In this document: positions 7,039 to 15,795 of the stretch, one piece after another
How the letters are laid out: each line of letters opens with the position of its first letter
Position numbering within the stretch: position 1 is the stretch's first letter
DNA from: Lysinibacillus odysseyi
GTDB taxonomy: Bacteria; Bacillota; Bacilli; Bacillales_A; Planococcaceae
Length of the DNA: 64,000 nt
Direction of reading: 5' to 3'
NCBI GenBank assembly: GCA_014595895.1
Contig: JABUKB010000001.1
Coordinates: 1,922,001 to 1,986,000 of the forward strand
Notes under the pieces: model-generated
The model's database searches: none
What the model was told of the DNA's origin: nothing
What the model saw: only the letters and a program-made list of their open reading frames with translations
Position numbers and translations under genes: made by a program

Positions 7039-8970
7039 TTATTTATTCGCTTCCGCTTTCATTTTCTCTAAGAAGTCAGCAAATGGAATAGTTTCTGAAT
7101 CTTTTGAGCCGTAACGGCGCACATTCACACCACCAGCTTCTACTTCTTTGTCCCCGATCACTAACATGTACGGGATTTTTTTCATTTGTGATTCACGGAT
7201 TTTATATCCTAATTTTTCTTCACGATCATCCATCTCCACGCGTACCCCAGCAACTTGTAATTTCTCCTGGATTTCACGAGCATAGTCGTAGTGCACGGCA
7301 TTCGATACTGGGATGATTGTTGTTTGCACTGGCGCTAACCACGTTGGGAATGCTCCTTTGTACTCTTCGATTAAGAAGGCTACGAAACGTTCCATTGTCG
7401 ATACAACACCGCGGTGGATAACAACTGGACGTTGTGGTTGACCATCTTCCCCAATATAAGAAAGGTCGAAGCGTTGTGGCAATAAGAAGTCAAGTTGCGC
7501 TGTTGATAATGTTTCTTCCTTACCAATCGCTGTTTTTACTTGAACATCTAATTTTGGACCATAGAAGGCTGCTTCGTCTTCTGCTTCAAAGTATTCTAAA
7601 CCCATTTCGTCCATCGCTTCTTTTAACATGCGCTGTGCATTTTCCCACATTTCATCGTCATCATAGTACTTCTCTTTGTTGTTCGGATCACGGTAAGACA
7701 GGCGGAATGAGTAATCCGTTAAATCAAAGTCTTTGTATACTTCAAGAATTAACTCTACCACTTTTTTAAATTCCGCTTTAATTTGATCTGGACGTACGAA
7801 AATATGCGCGTCATTTAACGTCATCCCACGTACACGTTGTAAACCAGATACCGCCCCTGACATTTCGTAACGGTGCATCGTACCAAGCTCTGCGATACGG
7901 ATCGGCAAGTGACGGTAAGAGTGTAAGCCGTTTTTGAATACCATCATATGATGAGGGCAGTTCATCGGACGCAGTACTAGTGTTTCGTTGTCCATTTCCA
8001 TTGGTGGGAACATGCCTTCTTGGTAGTGCTCCCAGTGACCGGATGTTTCGTATAATGTTTTTGAACCAAGTACTGGTGTGTATACATGCTTGTAGCCTAA
8101 CGATAACTCTTTGTCTACAATGTAACGCTCGATTGTACGACGGATTGTCGCACCGTTCGGCAACCATAGCGGCAGCCCTTGACCAACTGTTTGAGAAGTC
8201 ATGAATAAGTCTAATTCTTTCCCGATTTTGCGGTGGTCACGCTCTTTTGCTTCTTCAAGCATTTGTAGGTGATGCTTTAATTCTTCTTTCGTGAAGAAGG
8301 CTGTACCGTAAATACGTTGCAGCATTTTGTTATCTGAGTTTCCGCGCCAGTAAGCGCCTGCTAAAGAAAGTAACTTGAACTCTTTTAATTTATTTGTTGA
8401 TGGGACGTGTACACCGCGGCAAAGGTCAAAGAAATCACCTTGGTAATAGATCGATACTTGCTCATCTGCTGGAATTGCTTCCAGTAACTCTAATTTGTAC
8501 TCGTCGCCTACTTCTTCATAAATTTTTTGTGCTTCTTCGCGAGATACATTTTTACGCTCAATTTCAATATTTTCAGCAATGATTTTTTTCATTTCTTTTT
8601 CGATTGCTGGCAAATCTTCTAGGGTAATCGGTGTTGGCGAATCGATATCATAGTAGAAACCTGACTCAATCACTGGACCAATTCCTAATTTGACCTCTGG
8701 GAATAGACGTTTTACCGCTTGAGCTGTTAAGTGCGCTGTTGAGTGACGCAAAATTCCCAATGCTTCTGGTGATTTATTTGTAATGATTTCAATCGCTGCA
8801 TCTTCTTCAATTGCTGTTTTTGCATCGATTAATTCACCATTGATTTTACCAGCTAATGCGGATTTTTTTAGACCTGGGCTAATAGAGCCTGCTACATCTA
8901 ATGTAGAAACGCCACGCTCAAATTCTTTTACATTGCCATCCGGGAATGTAAGTTTAATCATTTCTGACAT
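7039..8970 (-). CDS. thrS: Threonyl-tRNA synthetase
   Basis: Class II synthetase that charges tRNA-Thr. The 643 residues hold the TGS domain (1-65), the editing domain with HSTAHL near 78 and its Cys/His site ([15 protein letters not shown] near 183), and the catalytic domain with motif 2 ([12 protein letters not shown]), the zinc-binding Cys of [10 protein letters not shown] and motif 3 (GVVSTMERF), followed by the anticodon-binding domain. The start is ATG 8970; AGGAGG sits 8 nt upstream and the in-frame TTG just before it is too close. Expression is controlled by a T-box leader. The stop codon abuts repeat copy 1, so the element would be the 3' UTR of this mRNA. Confidence 0.97.
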   Translation of the reverse strand: MSEMIKLTFPDGNVKEFERGVSTLDVAGSISPGLKKSALAGKINGELIDAKTAIEEDAAIEIITNKSPEALGILRHSTAHLTAQAVKRLFPEVKLGIGPVIESGFYYDIDSPTPITLEDLPAIEKEMKKIIAENIEIERKNVSREEAQKIYEEVGDEYKLELLEAIPADEQVSIYYQGDFFDLCRGVHVPSTNKLKEFKLLSLAGAYWRGNSDNKMLQRIYGTAFFTKEELKHHLQMLEEAKERDHRKIGKELDLFMTSQTVGQGLPLWLPNGATIRRTIERYIVDKELSLGYKHVYTPVLGSKTLYETSGHWEHYQEGMFPPMEMDNETLVLRPMNCPHHMMVFKNGLHSYRHLPIRIAELGTMHRYEMSGAVSGLQRVRGMTLNDAHIFVRPDQIKAEFKKVVELILEVYKDFDLTDYSFRLSYRDPNNKEKYYDDDEMWENAQRMLKEAMDEMGLEYFEAEDEAAFYGPKLDVQVKTAIGKEETLSTAQLDFLLPQRFDLSYIGEDGQPQRPVVIHRGVVSTMERFVAFLIEEYKGAFPTWLAPVQTTIIPVSNAVHYDYAREIQEKLQVAGVRVEMDDREEKLGYKIRESQMKKIPYMLVIGDKEVEAGGVNVRRYGSKDSETIPFADFLEKMKAEANK

Positions 8971-9020
8971 CAATAATTCCTCCTAAAAATATGATTGGTT
9001 CGGGTGTTACGGTTTCCGAA

Positions 9021-9268
9021 ACACAAAAAAGCGCCATCCCAAAAAGGGACGACGCGTATGCTCGTGGTTCCACCCTTCTTCCTTCTCGCCAACGCGATTA
9101 GAAGCTCTCGGTCAGTTAACGTACTGATAAACGATGGCGCATTTCCTCGCCACTGCTCCAAGGTAGTAAAAATTGTCCCGTTTCTAGGAAGCTTCCAGCC
9201 GCTGACTTCCCTCTCTAAAAGACGTATGACAAATTTCATGTCCTTTTCAAAGCTTTAAATTATTTACA
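9021..9268 (-). promoter_or_regulatory. T-box leader of thrS
   Basis: The minus strand carries the near-invariant T-box sequence AGGGTGGAACCACG (complement of 9063-9076), followed by a terminator: GCGTCGTCCC with GGGATGGCGC, then TTTTTT (9025-9055). Stem I features lie upstream (AGAGAGGGAAGTC and GCGGCTGG). ACC at 9164-9162, in CTACCTTGGAGCAG, is a plausible threonine specifier. Uncharged tRNA-Thr pairing with the T-box would free thrS from termination; this is known for the class and inferred here. Confidence 0.95.
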
Positions 9269-9274
9269 TACGTT

Positions 9275-9303
9275 AGTATAAGCCTAGCTTATGAAAAAAT
9301 CAA
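9275..9303 (-). promoter_or_regulatory. Promoter of the thrS T-box transcript
   Basis: TTGATT (complement of 9298-9303), a 17-nt spacer and TATACT (complement of 9275-9280). The -35 box overlaps the dnaI stop codon. Confidence 0.75.
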
Positions 9304-10232
9304 GAATTTCTGCGATTGACCCCATCCATGCGAATAGGAACCGTAACTGCTTTTATTCTTTCCATCATACGCGCAGCTTTCACCACTTCCACATCTCCAC
9401 GCTGTGACTGGGCTAAATGATGCTCTAATCCTGCATAATCAAAATTAGATGTAATAAATGTCGGCAACCTTTCACTCATCCGGTAATGGAGAATGGTCGC
9501 TAAAATTTCATCGCGTGTCCAAGCAGACATCGTCTCTGCGCCAATATCATCTAACATGAGCACAGGCGCTTTTTTCACATAATCAATTTTTTCATTAAGC
9601 GAATTGTCTGCAATGGAATTTTTCATTTCTCGCAAAAATTCCGGTACAAAGACAACAACTGATTTAATTTTTAAAGTTGCTAGCTCATTGGCAATGGCAC
9701 CCAGTACAAATGACTTCCCTACACCAAATTGACCATATAGGTAAAAGCCCTTTTCCGGCAATTCGCCTGTTTGCTTGTACTGCGCCACAAAGTCAGCTGC
9801 CTTATGGGCAATTTCAACACGTGAATGATCATCAATCATTAAGTCCTTTAATGTCGCCTTTAACACATCTTTCGGCATATGCATGCTAGAAATCATGTCG
9901 GCAGTTTCACGATGCTCATCCTCACGTAATTGCTGCTCGCAGCGCTCATATTTTAAATCAATATCACCACGTAAAATATACAGTTTGGGAATATGTCCTG
10001 CTAAAAGGTTCGTACATTTCCCTGTGCCATTTGCTCCGCAACACATAGTAGTTGCTTGTCCAATATATTCATACAATTTTGGCATGCCGCGCTCTACCAT
10101 GTCAGGCGTAATTTTATCGGCATTTTCTGCCAAAAATTGTGTGACTTGCGGATGATTTAAAATTTCTTCTTTCATCGCTGCATATCGCTGCTGAAAGGAA
10201 GGGATTTTTATATTGCGTAATGCACGATTCAT
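9300..10232 (-). CDS. dnaI: Primosomal protein DnaI (helicase loader)
   Basis: AAA+ ATPase (310 aa) that loads the replicative helicase DnaC (B. subtilis naming) at origins and restarted forks. The N-terminal domain has the Cys/His zinc-binding region (TTMCCGANGTGKCTNLLAGH near 62), and the C-terminal domain has Walker A GQFGVGKS (near 170), Walker B VLMLDDIGAE (near 230) and the sensor-like ITSNFD. It starts 10 nt after dnaB and has only a weak ribosome binding site, so it is probably translated by coupling. Confidence 0.95.
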   Translation of the reverse strand: MNRALRNIKIPSFQQRYAAMKEEILNHPQVTQFLAENADKITPDMVERGMPKLYEYIGQATTMCCGANGTGKCTNLLAGHIPKLYILRGDIDLKYERCEQQLREDEHRETADMISSMHMPKDVLKATLKDLMIDDHSRVEIAHKAADFVAQYKQTGELPEKGFYLYGQFGVGKSFVLGAIANELATLKIKSVVVFVPEFLREMKNSIADNSLNEKIDYVKKAPVLMLDDIGAETMSAWTRDEILATILHYRMSERLPTFITSNFDYAGLEHHLAQSQRGDVEVVKAARMMERIKAVTVPIRMDGVNRRNS

Positions 10233-10242
10233 CGGTTCGATC

Positions 10243-11595
10243 TTAGTTCACCTGCCCATCCTGTCCTAATTTTTCTAAAATCTTTTGACGCTCTGCTTCA
10301 AAATCTACAGCAGCAGCTGGCTTTGACTGCACAGGTTCATTCTTTTTATAAAACCAATCCGGTACCTGTTCGTCACGACCGCCTTTTTTATAGTTTTGTT
10401 TTTTCACCGTGGCAGGCTTTGTCTCGTTTTCTTGCTTCCATTTTGCATATTTATCGCGTTCTTGGCGGGCCAAATCCATTGCTTCTTTTGCTGTTTTCAG
10501 ATTTTTCCGCATCCAGTGATCCGCTATTTTTTCTACATACTTTGTCGGCAAACGCATGTCCGTCGTCAGCATTACGTATTCTAGTAATACATTGACTACA
10601 CCAATGGGCATCCCATGTGTGAGTATGAGTTGCTCTGCCATTTGAACAGAAGACTGCACAGGCTCCTTGCCCCCATTAATATCCCGTAATACTTGAATCG
10701 GCGGTGTCGTTTCTAAATAATGCAATAAATCCTGCTCTCTCGTACGGGCAGCTTCATTTGGTATTTGCTCTTTCTGTTCAAAAACACGTGCTAACTTTGG
10801 CGGTTCTTTTGAAATGGTTAGTTTATAATAATCCGCTGCCACACGTTTTAAACGTTCTTCCGTCAATTTTAGTTGTTCATCTAGCGCTACTAACACGATC
10901 TTTTGCATATCTAGCGGCGTTAAATGATACATAAAGGCTAATTTTGCAATGACTTCTCGTATTTCTACGGTTAGCGCGCTCCCCGGTACCATTTGCTCCG
11001 ATAACCCTGCCTTCAGTAATTCAAAGTCGAATTGCTCATAATAAAAGGGATAGCCTTCCGACGTGACACGCTCTTCCAACATATCTTGCGGCATCTTTTT
11101 ATTGACTGGTTTGTAGACATCCGTAAACACCCGCGTCACTTCCGCAAATCCTTCTTTGTTTACAGGCTTGCAAAAACGGGCCCGTAATTTTCGGTAGGCT
11201 TGCTCTCCAATTTTACTAAATAAAAACATCGATAATAATGGGTCGGTAAAAAAGGAAGCTGGGTCTAATGGCCGACATAACTCATAAATAAACTCCCGCT
11301 GTTCGGCACTATCTTTGCGCCAAGTTTGCAGTAGACCAATAGCTTCAAGTGCAACCCGCGCTTCCAAAATATCACGAATGGATAGATCAAGCACATTCAT
11401 TAAATAGTAGTGCGTCATTCCTTCTGATGTATCCTCACCTTCAGCCCATAATGTTAAATATAGTGTCATCGCTTTTGCACCAATCAATGGCTGGTAAAAG
11501 AGCGTAACTAATTGACGTTCATTGGTAGATAAAGCATGAGGGAGCACTATTTGAAAATGATCGGTTGCAAGCAATTCTTTTTGCATGTGTACCAC
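10243..11595 (-). CDS. dnaB: Replication initiation and membrane attachment protein DnaB
   Basis: Firmicute DnaB (450 aa), a co-loader that with DnaD and DnaI brings the replicative helicase to the origin; it is not the helicase itself. It has the DnaB/DnaD architecture: an N-terminal winged-helix DDBH1 region (about 15-150), DDBH2 modules near 210-260 and 310-400 (YHLTPLDMQKIVL, GMPIGVVNVLLEYV, YVEKIADHWMRKNLKTA) and a charged C-terminal tail. A GTG start at 11595, 8 nt after GGGGGA, is preferred; an ATG three codons later is the alternative. It lies between nrdR and dnaI as in B. subtilis. Confidence 0.93.
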   Translation of the reverse strand: MVHMQKELLATDHFQIVLPHALSTNERQLVTLFYQPLIGAKAMTLYLTLWAEGEDTSEGMTHYYLMNVLDLSIRDILEARVALEAIGLLQTWRKDSAEQREFIYELCRPLDPASFFTDPLLSMFLFSKIGEQAYRKLRARFCKPVNKEGFAEVTRVFTDVYKPVNKKMPQDMLEERVTSEGYPFYYEQFDFELLKAGLSEQMVPGSALTVEIREVIAKLAFMYHLTPLDMQKIVLVALDEQLKLTEERLKRVAADYYKLTISKEPPKLARVFEQKEQIPNEAARTREQDLLHYLETTPPIQVLRDINGGKEPVQSSVQMAEQLILTHGMPIGVVNVLLEYVMLTTDMRLPTKYVEKIADHWMRKNLKTAKEAMDLARQERDKYAKWKQENETKPATVKKQNYKKGGRDEQVPDWFYKKNEPVQSKPAAAVDFEAERQKILEKLGQDGQVN

Positions 11596-11614
11596 TTCTC
11601 ATCCCCCTAATTTT

Positions 11615-12082
11615 TTATTTCTCTGGTGGTTGTTTTTTCAGTAAATCTTTTAATTCATCGATAAACACACTGATATCTTTAAATTGTCGATAAACAGAGG
11701 CGAAACGCACATATGCCACTTCATCAATTTTCGCTAAGCGGTCCATTACCATCTCACCCACATCTTCCGACTTCACTTCGGGATTACCGATACGGCGCAA
11801 GTCATTTTCGATAGAGAAAACTAGCTTTTCTAGCTCTTCGAGTGATACCGGGCGCTTTTCGCATGCTCGGATTAAGCCGCGCAATACTTTTTCACGACTA
11901 AACTCTTCACGTGCACCTTCTTTTTTGACAACGATAAGCGGTGTCTCCTCTGTTCTTTCAAATGTGGTAAAGCGAAAACCACATGATTCACATTCACGAC
12001 GGCGACGAATTTCTTTATTGTCATCGACTGGTCTAGAATCGATTACTCGCGTTCCATTATACTGACAAGATGGACATCTCAT
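11615..12082 (-). CDS. nrdR: Transcriptional repressor NrdR
   Basis: A 155-residue zinc-ribbon plus ATP-cone repressor of ribonucleotide reductase genes that senses dATP/ATP. The zinc ribbon is MRCPSCQ followed by [11 protein letters not shown] (four Cys). The ATP-cone spans roughly 48-138 ([35 protein letters not shown]). The start is the ATG of MRCPSCQ, 8 nt after AGGGGA; seven upstream codons lack a ribosome binding site. It is first in an nrdR-dnaB-dnaI run. Confidence 0.95.
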   Translation of the reverse strand: MRCPSCQYNGTRVIDSRPVDDNKEIRRRRECESCGFRFTTFERTEETPLIVVKKEGAREEFSREKVLRGLIRACEKRPVSLEELEKLVFSIENDLRRIGNPEVKSEDVGEMVMDRLAKIDEVAYVRFASVYRQFKDISVFIDELKDLLKKQPPEK

Positions 12083-12103
12083 AAATTCATTCCCCTGACT
12101 CAT

Positions 12104-12311
12104 TAATTTGGTATCACTATTATAACAAATTACAACATGTAAAAAATATTAAATGATTAGTATGAATAATTCATTATGTAATTTCATTTTAATTTTTTCC
12201 GAATAACCATAAAATAATTGTATAATTTAAACAAAATATTACATTTTTTATCATTTAGCTAACATTCTATTTAGTTGAAAAAAGATACTTTAGGGTCAGA
12301 GGTGAAACAAG
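12104..12311. other. Divergent region nrdR / methyltransferase
   Basis: This stretch is very AT-rich. A TATAAT box on the plus strand at 12221-12226 may serve the methyltransferase, but its -35 region is poor. No operator or RNA gene is evident. Confidence 0.35.
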
Positions 12312-12935
12312 ATGAATAATCACTGGAATGAAATAATCTATAAATTTTGGTCTCCTATATATGATCGTTTTTTTAATTCAGGGGAATTTCTTGAATCTCG
12401 AAAACGGATATTTCAAGAGGAAACATTCACTCAAAATCAAAAGATACTATTTGTAGGCATAGGAACCGGTGCAGACTTAGAACAAATCAATTATCAGGAA
12501 CTTGATATCACAGCAATCGATTACTCTAAAGAAATGCTAGATAAAGCAAAAGAAAAGTTCAAAGACTCTTCCATACAATTCTTCAAGATGGATGCCCAAA
12601 ATATGAATTTTGAAAACAATGCATTTGACATTATAGTGGGTAGTTTGGTTTTATCCGTAGTTCCTGACCCTGCTAAATGCTTTAAAGAAATGGTGCGCAC
12701 TTTAAATTCAGATGGGGAAATCATCATTTTCGATAAATTTTCACCGAAAGGATCGACTCTTTCTCCATTCAAAAAAATCATGAGACCACTTATTAAAGTA
12801 TTAGGGACAGATATAGGGGTTAATTTCGAACAATTGTATGAGGAAAACAGCGAGAATTTATTAGTAAGAGAAGATACACCCATTATGTTGAATGGCATGT
12901 ACAGAAAGATTGTCATCAAGAAAATTTCCACTTAA
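12312..12935 (+). CDS. Class I SAM-dependent methyltransferase, substrate unknown
   Basis: A 207-residue Rossmann-fold methyltransferase. Motif I is ILFVGIGTGADLEQI (near residue 44), the acidic end of strand 2 is ITAIDYSKEML, motif II/III is FKMDAQNMNF, and strand 4 is AFDIIVGSLVLSVVPDP. The remainder resembles UbiE/phospholipid or small-molecule methyltransferases. GAGGTG precedes the ATG. It is on the plus strand in a run of minus-strand housekeeping genes, in a spot where B. subtilis has speD, and its AT-rich flanks suggest later insertion. The substrate cannot be inferred. Confidence 0.8.
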   Translation: MNNHWNEIIYKFWSPIYDRFFNSGEFLESRKRIFQEETFTQNQKILFVGIGTGADLEQINYQELDITAIDYSKEMLDKAKEKFKDSSIQFFKMDAQNMNFENNAFDIIVGSLVLSVVPDPAKCFKEMVRTLNSDGEIIIFDKFSPKGSTLSPFKKIMRPLIKVLGTDIGVNFEQLYEENSENLLVREDTPIMLNGMYRKIVIKKIST

Positions 12936-12970
12936 CGGAATGTTGCTTCTTTAAAAATCTCGAAATCATT

Positions 12971-13006
12971 AAAAAATGGCTTAGTTCTTGAAGAACCAAG
13001 CCATTT
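12971..13006 (-). terminator. Terminator of gapB
   Basis: A 16-bp stem (12974-12989 against 12991-13006, one wobble) with TTTTTT on the minus side. It lacks a T run on the plus side, so it belongs to gapB rather than to the methyltransferase. Confidence 0.8.
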
Positions 13007-13075
13007 GAGTATGATCATTATTCTGCTAATTATTTTGTAACTATACTCATTACTAGTTAAATTAGCTTTTTTCTA

Positions 13076-14095
13076 TTAAGCATTCACAGTTTCTAATTCT
13101 TTTACTACTTTTCTAGCTAAGTCTACTACACGTGCTGAGTAACCCCACTCATTGTCATACCAAGCCAATACCTTCACTTTGCGGTCACCCATTACCATTG
13201 TTGTTAGACCGTCAATTGTAGAAGAATATGTTGTTGTGTTGTAGTCAGAAGATACTAACGGCTCCATTGAGAAGTTTAAAATGCCTTTCATTGGACCAGC
13301 AGCTGCTGCTTTGAATGCTTCGTTTACTTCTTCTACTGTCACGTCTTTTTGTACATCCACCACTAAGTCTACTAAAGAAACATTTGGTGTAGGTACACGT
13401 AACGCCATACCATGTAATTTTCCTTTTAACTCAGGAAGTACTAAAGATAAAGCTTTAGCAGCACCTGTAGATGTTGGAATAATAGATGATGCACAGTTAC
13501 GTGCGCGGCGTAAATCTTTATGCGGGTTATCAATGTTATTTTGGTCATTTGTATAAGCGTGAACAGTTGTCATTAAACCGTTTTCAATACCAAATGCATC
13601 ATTTAATACCTTCGCTACTGGAGCTAAACAGTTTGTCGTACAAGAAGCATTTGAAATGACATCATGCTTGTTAATATCTAATAATTCATCGTTTACACCT
13701 AAAACGACTGTAATATCTTCATTTTTACCAGGAGCTGTTAAAATCACTTTTTTAGCACCAGCTTCTAAATGCATAGCTGCCTTATCACGATCGTTAAATT
13801 TACCTGTCGCTTCGATTACTAATTCAACGCCCATTTCTTTCCATGGCAATGCACGCGGATCACGTTCTGAAACTAAAACAACACGCTTACCGTTTACGAT
13901 TAAAGCGCCTTCCTCTGCTTCAACAGTACCGTCGAAAGCTCCGTGGTTTGTGTCATACTTAATTAAGTGTGCTAGTGTTTCTGCTGGGTAACTTGCATTA
14001 ATTGCTACTACATTTAAATCCTCTTGCACGATAGCTTGGCGGAATACCATACGACCAATTCGGCCAAATCCATTGATTGCGATAGAAACTGTCAT
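13076..14095 (-). CDS. gapB: Glyceraldehyde-3-phosphate dehydrogenase GapB (gluconeogenic)
   Basis: 339 residues with NAD(P)-binding INGFGRIGRMVFR, catalytic SNASCTTNCLAP (Cys near 153), the His of TVHAYTNDQ and WYDNEWGYS. The sequence follows GapB rather than GapA of B. subtilis (INASYPAETLAHLIKYDTNHG, KDLRRARNCASSIIPT). GapB is the NADP-preferring enzyme that works in the gluconeogenic direction. Its promoter carries a CcpN-like motif, which fits repression during glycolysis. It lies between nrdR and coaE as in B. subtilis, but speD is missing. GGGAGG precedes the ATG. Confidence 0.95.
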   Translation of the reverse strand: MTVSIAINGFGRIGRMVFRQAIVQEDLNVVAINASYPAETLAHLIKYDTNHGAFDGTVEAEEGALIVNGKRVVLVSERDPRALPWKEMGVELVIEATGKFNDRDKAAMHLEAGAKKVILTAPGKNEDITVVLGVNDELLDINKHDVISNASCTTNCLAPVAKVLNDAFGIENGLMTTVHAYTNDQNNIDNPHKDLRRARNCASSIIPTSTGAAKALSLVLPELKGKLHGMALRVPTPNVSLVDLVVDVQKDVTVEEVNEAFKAAAAGPMKGILNFSMEPLVSSDYNTTTYSSTIDGLTTMVMGDRKVKVLAWYDNEWGYSARVVDLARKVVKELETVNA

Positions 14096-14152
14096 AATAA
14101 AAAAGCCTCCCGTAATTTATGTTATCTTAATATTTGTTATTTACGCTGATTA

Positions 14153-14163
14153 GTATAGCACAT
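14153..14163 (-). promoter_or_regulatory. CcpN-like operator over the gapB -10 box
   Basis: TGTGCTATACT on the minus strand fits the CcpN consensus TRTGHYATAYW at all 11 positions, as I recall that consensus. It overlaps a TATACT -10 hexamer; the -35 is weak (GTTCAA, 17 nt upstream). CcpN represses gapB and pckA on glucose in B. subtilis. Confidence 0.6.
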
Positions 14164-14309
14164 TATTAAATAAGTTGAACATATTTCGCACGTAAATTTA
14201 ATTTTCTTATTTTCTGACAATATAAGTATCATTCATTGTAGTTAATGTGTTATTTTTTAACGTTCAAACAGGACACTATATACCATACTGGATCATTTTT
14301 GATCCACCA

Positions 14310-14903
14310 TTAAATAATATCCCACTTTTTTAAAATGGCTTCTACTTGCTGTGCTGTTAGTTCTATGCTTTGGTTATTATAAATCACCGCATCTGCCCCT
14401 TTTTCCTTCACGGATAAAGGCAACTGAGAAGCAATCCGCGCACGCGCTTCACTTTCTGTTAACTGATTACGTTCCATGAGACGTGCTAGCTGTACTTCTT
14501 CTGTGACAGAGACCACTAGTATTTTTTCTACATAATGTTGCAGCTGGCTTTCAAAGAGCAACGGGATATCCATTACAACATGCGGTGCACCATTTACCAA
14601 ATGTTCATCACGTTGGCGCAGCATTTCCGCACGAATTGCCGGATGAATAATATCATTTAGCACTTTACGCTGTTTAGGATCATGAAAAATAATACTCCCT
14701 AACTTTTCACGATCCATCGTCCCGTCTTCCCGGATTATATCCTGTCCAAATACCTGTGCAATGTTTGCTAATGTTTCGCTCCCTGGCTCCACCACGACAC
14801 GTGCCACTAAATCTGCATCCACAATCGGTAACCCATAATCCACTAACATCTTAGCTACTGTACTTTTTCCACTGGCAATGCTGCCTGTTAATCCAATAAT
14901 CAT
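14310..14903 (-). CDS. coaE: Dephospho-CoA kinase
   Basis: Last step of coenzyme A synthesis: phosphorylates the 3'-hydroxyl of dephospho-CoA. 197 residues; P-loop GLTGSIASGKST at residues 4-15, the VDADLVAR motif and the lid region with LMERNQLTESEARARIASQ. The start is the ATG of MIIGLTGS, preceded by AGGGGG and lying 10 nt after the mutM stop. The frame is open further upstream, but that stretch only re-reads the end of mutM. Third gene of polA-mutM-coaE. Confidence 0.95.
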   Translation of the reverse strand: MIIGLTGSIASGKSTVAKMLVDYGLPIVDADLVARVVVEPGSETLANIAQVFGQDIIREDGTMDREKLGSIIFHDPKQRKVLNDIIHPAIRAEMLRQRDEHLVNGAPHVVMDIPLLFESQLQHYVEKILVVSVTEEVQLARLMERNQLTESEARARIASQLPLSVKEKGADAVIYNNQSIELTAQQVEAILKKWDII

Positions 14904-14913
14904 CCTTGACCCC

Positions 14914-15786
14914 CTACTTTTGACAATGCGGACAATACGTAGATGTCCTTCCTGCAATGACAACAGCTTCTGTTGATAATGCACATTGCGGGCATATTTT
15001 TCTGCTATACATTTTTAAACGGTCTTGCATGCCTCCAGCACCGCCATTTACACTGCGGTAATCGGAGATAGTCGAACCTCCGTTGTCGATGCTTTCCTGC
15101 AATACTTCACAAATAGCAGCAAACAAAGCACGCTTTTCTTGGTCGGTCAGCTCATTTGCTTTACGTGTAGGGCGAATATTTGTAGAAAAGAGACTTTCGG
15201 TTGCATAAATATTGCCACACCCTGAAATCACCTGACCATCCATGATAACCTCTTTAATTGGTTTTTTTGCATATTTGGGTAATTCACATTTCATTAAAAA
15301 ATAATCGAGTGCGGTATCATCAAACGGTTCGGGGGCCATTTTCAATAGCGGGGCGTGATCTGCTATTTCTTTCATAAAACGGAGCTCACCAAAACGACGT
15401 ATATCTGAATACACGAGTAATTCACCGCTATTTAATGTAAAAATGGCATGGGCATGTTTGCGGAATTTCAGCTCTGTAATTTCTTCCATTGAGTGCACGA
15501 CAAACCATGCACCAGACATTCCTAAATGACTGAGCATTAAAAAACTTTCTCCCCCTTTTTCAAGGTGGAAAAAGATATATTTAGAACGGCGCTCAATGCT
15601 TGCAATCCGCATATTTTGCACCACTCTTTCAAAATAGGCTGGCTCTGCATTCTTGACGATGCTTTGCTTTCCTTGGGCAGCACCCCGGTATACTACTTCT
15701 GAAAATCTAACAGACTGTATTACTTTACCCACAACAAGCGGACGTAAATCCCGCACGACACCTTCTACTTCTGGCAATTCTGGCAT
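14914..15786 (-). CDS. mutM: Formamidopyrimidine-DNA glycosylase
   Basis: Bifunctional glycosylase/AP lyase removing 8-oxoguanine and Fapy lesions. 290 residues; it begins MPELPEVEGV (catalytic Pro1 after Met removal, Glu2), and has the helix-two-turn-helix region (CGNIYATESLF near 173) and a C-terminal C4 zinc finger (CPQC ... CPHC, last 25 residues). It starts 9 nt after polA, with AAGGAG upstream, so the two are co-transcribed. Confidence 0.97.
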   Translation of the reverse strand: MPELPEVEGVVRDLRPLVVGKVIQSVRFSEVVYRGAAQGKQSIVKNAEPAYFERVVQNMRIASIERRSKYIFFHLEKGGESFLMLSHLGMSGAWFVVHSMEEITELKFRKHAHAIFTLNSGELLVYSDIRRFGELRFMKEIADHAPLLKMAPEPFDDTALDYFLMKCELPKYAKKPIKEVIMDGQVISGCGNIYATESLFSTNIRPTRKANELTDQEKRALFAAICEVLQESIDNGGSTISDYRSVNGGAGGMQDRLKMYSRKICPQCALSTEAVVIAGRTSTYCPHCQK

Positions 15787-15795
15787 AACTTCTCC

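Noticed and set aside
7811..8167. Open frames antisense or offset inside thrS
   Set aside because: Composition is a by-product of the real frame; no ribosome binding site and no recognisable domain.
8970..9239. Open frame of about 89 codons on the minus strand upstream of thrS
   Set aside because: It runs through the T-box sequence and its terminator; the region is regulatory RNA, and the frame has no suitable ribosome binding site.
13281..13556. 91-codon plus-strand frame inside gapB
   Set aside because: Antisense shadow of a conserved gene, without start signals.
14287..14304. Terminator after coaE
   Set aside because: TGGATCA/TGATCCA form a short stem but no T tract follows on the minus strand.
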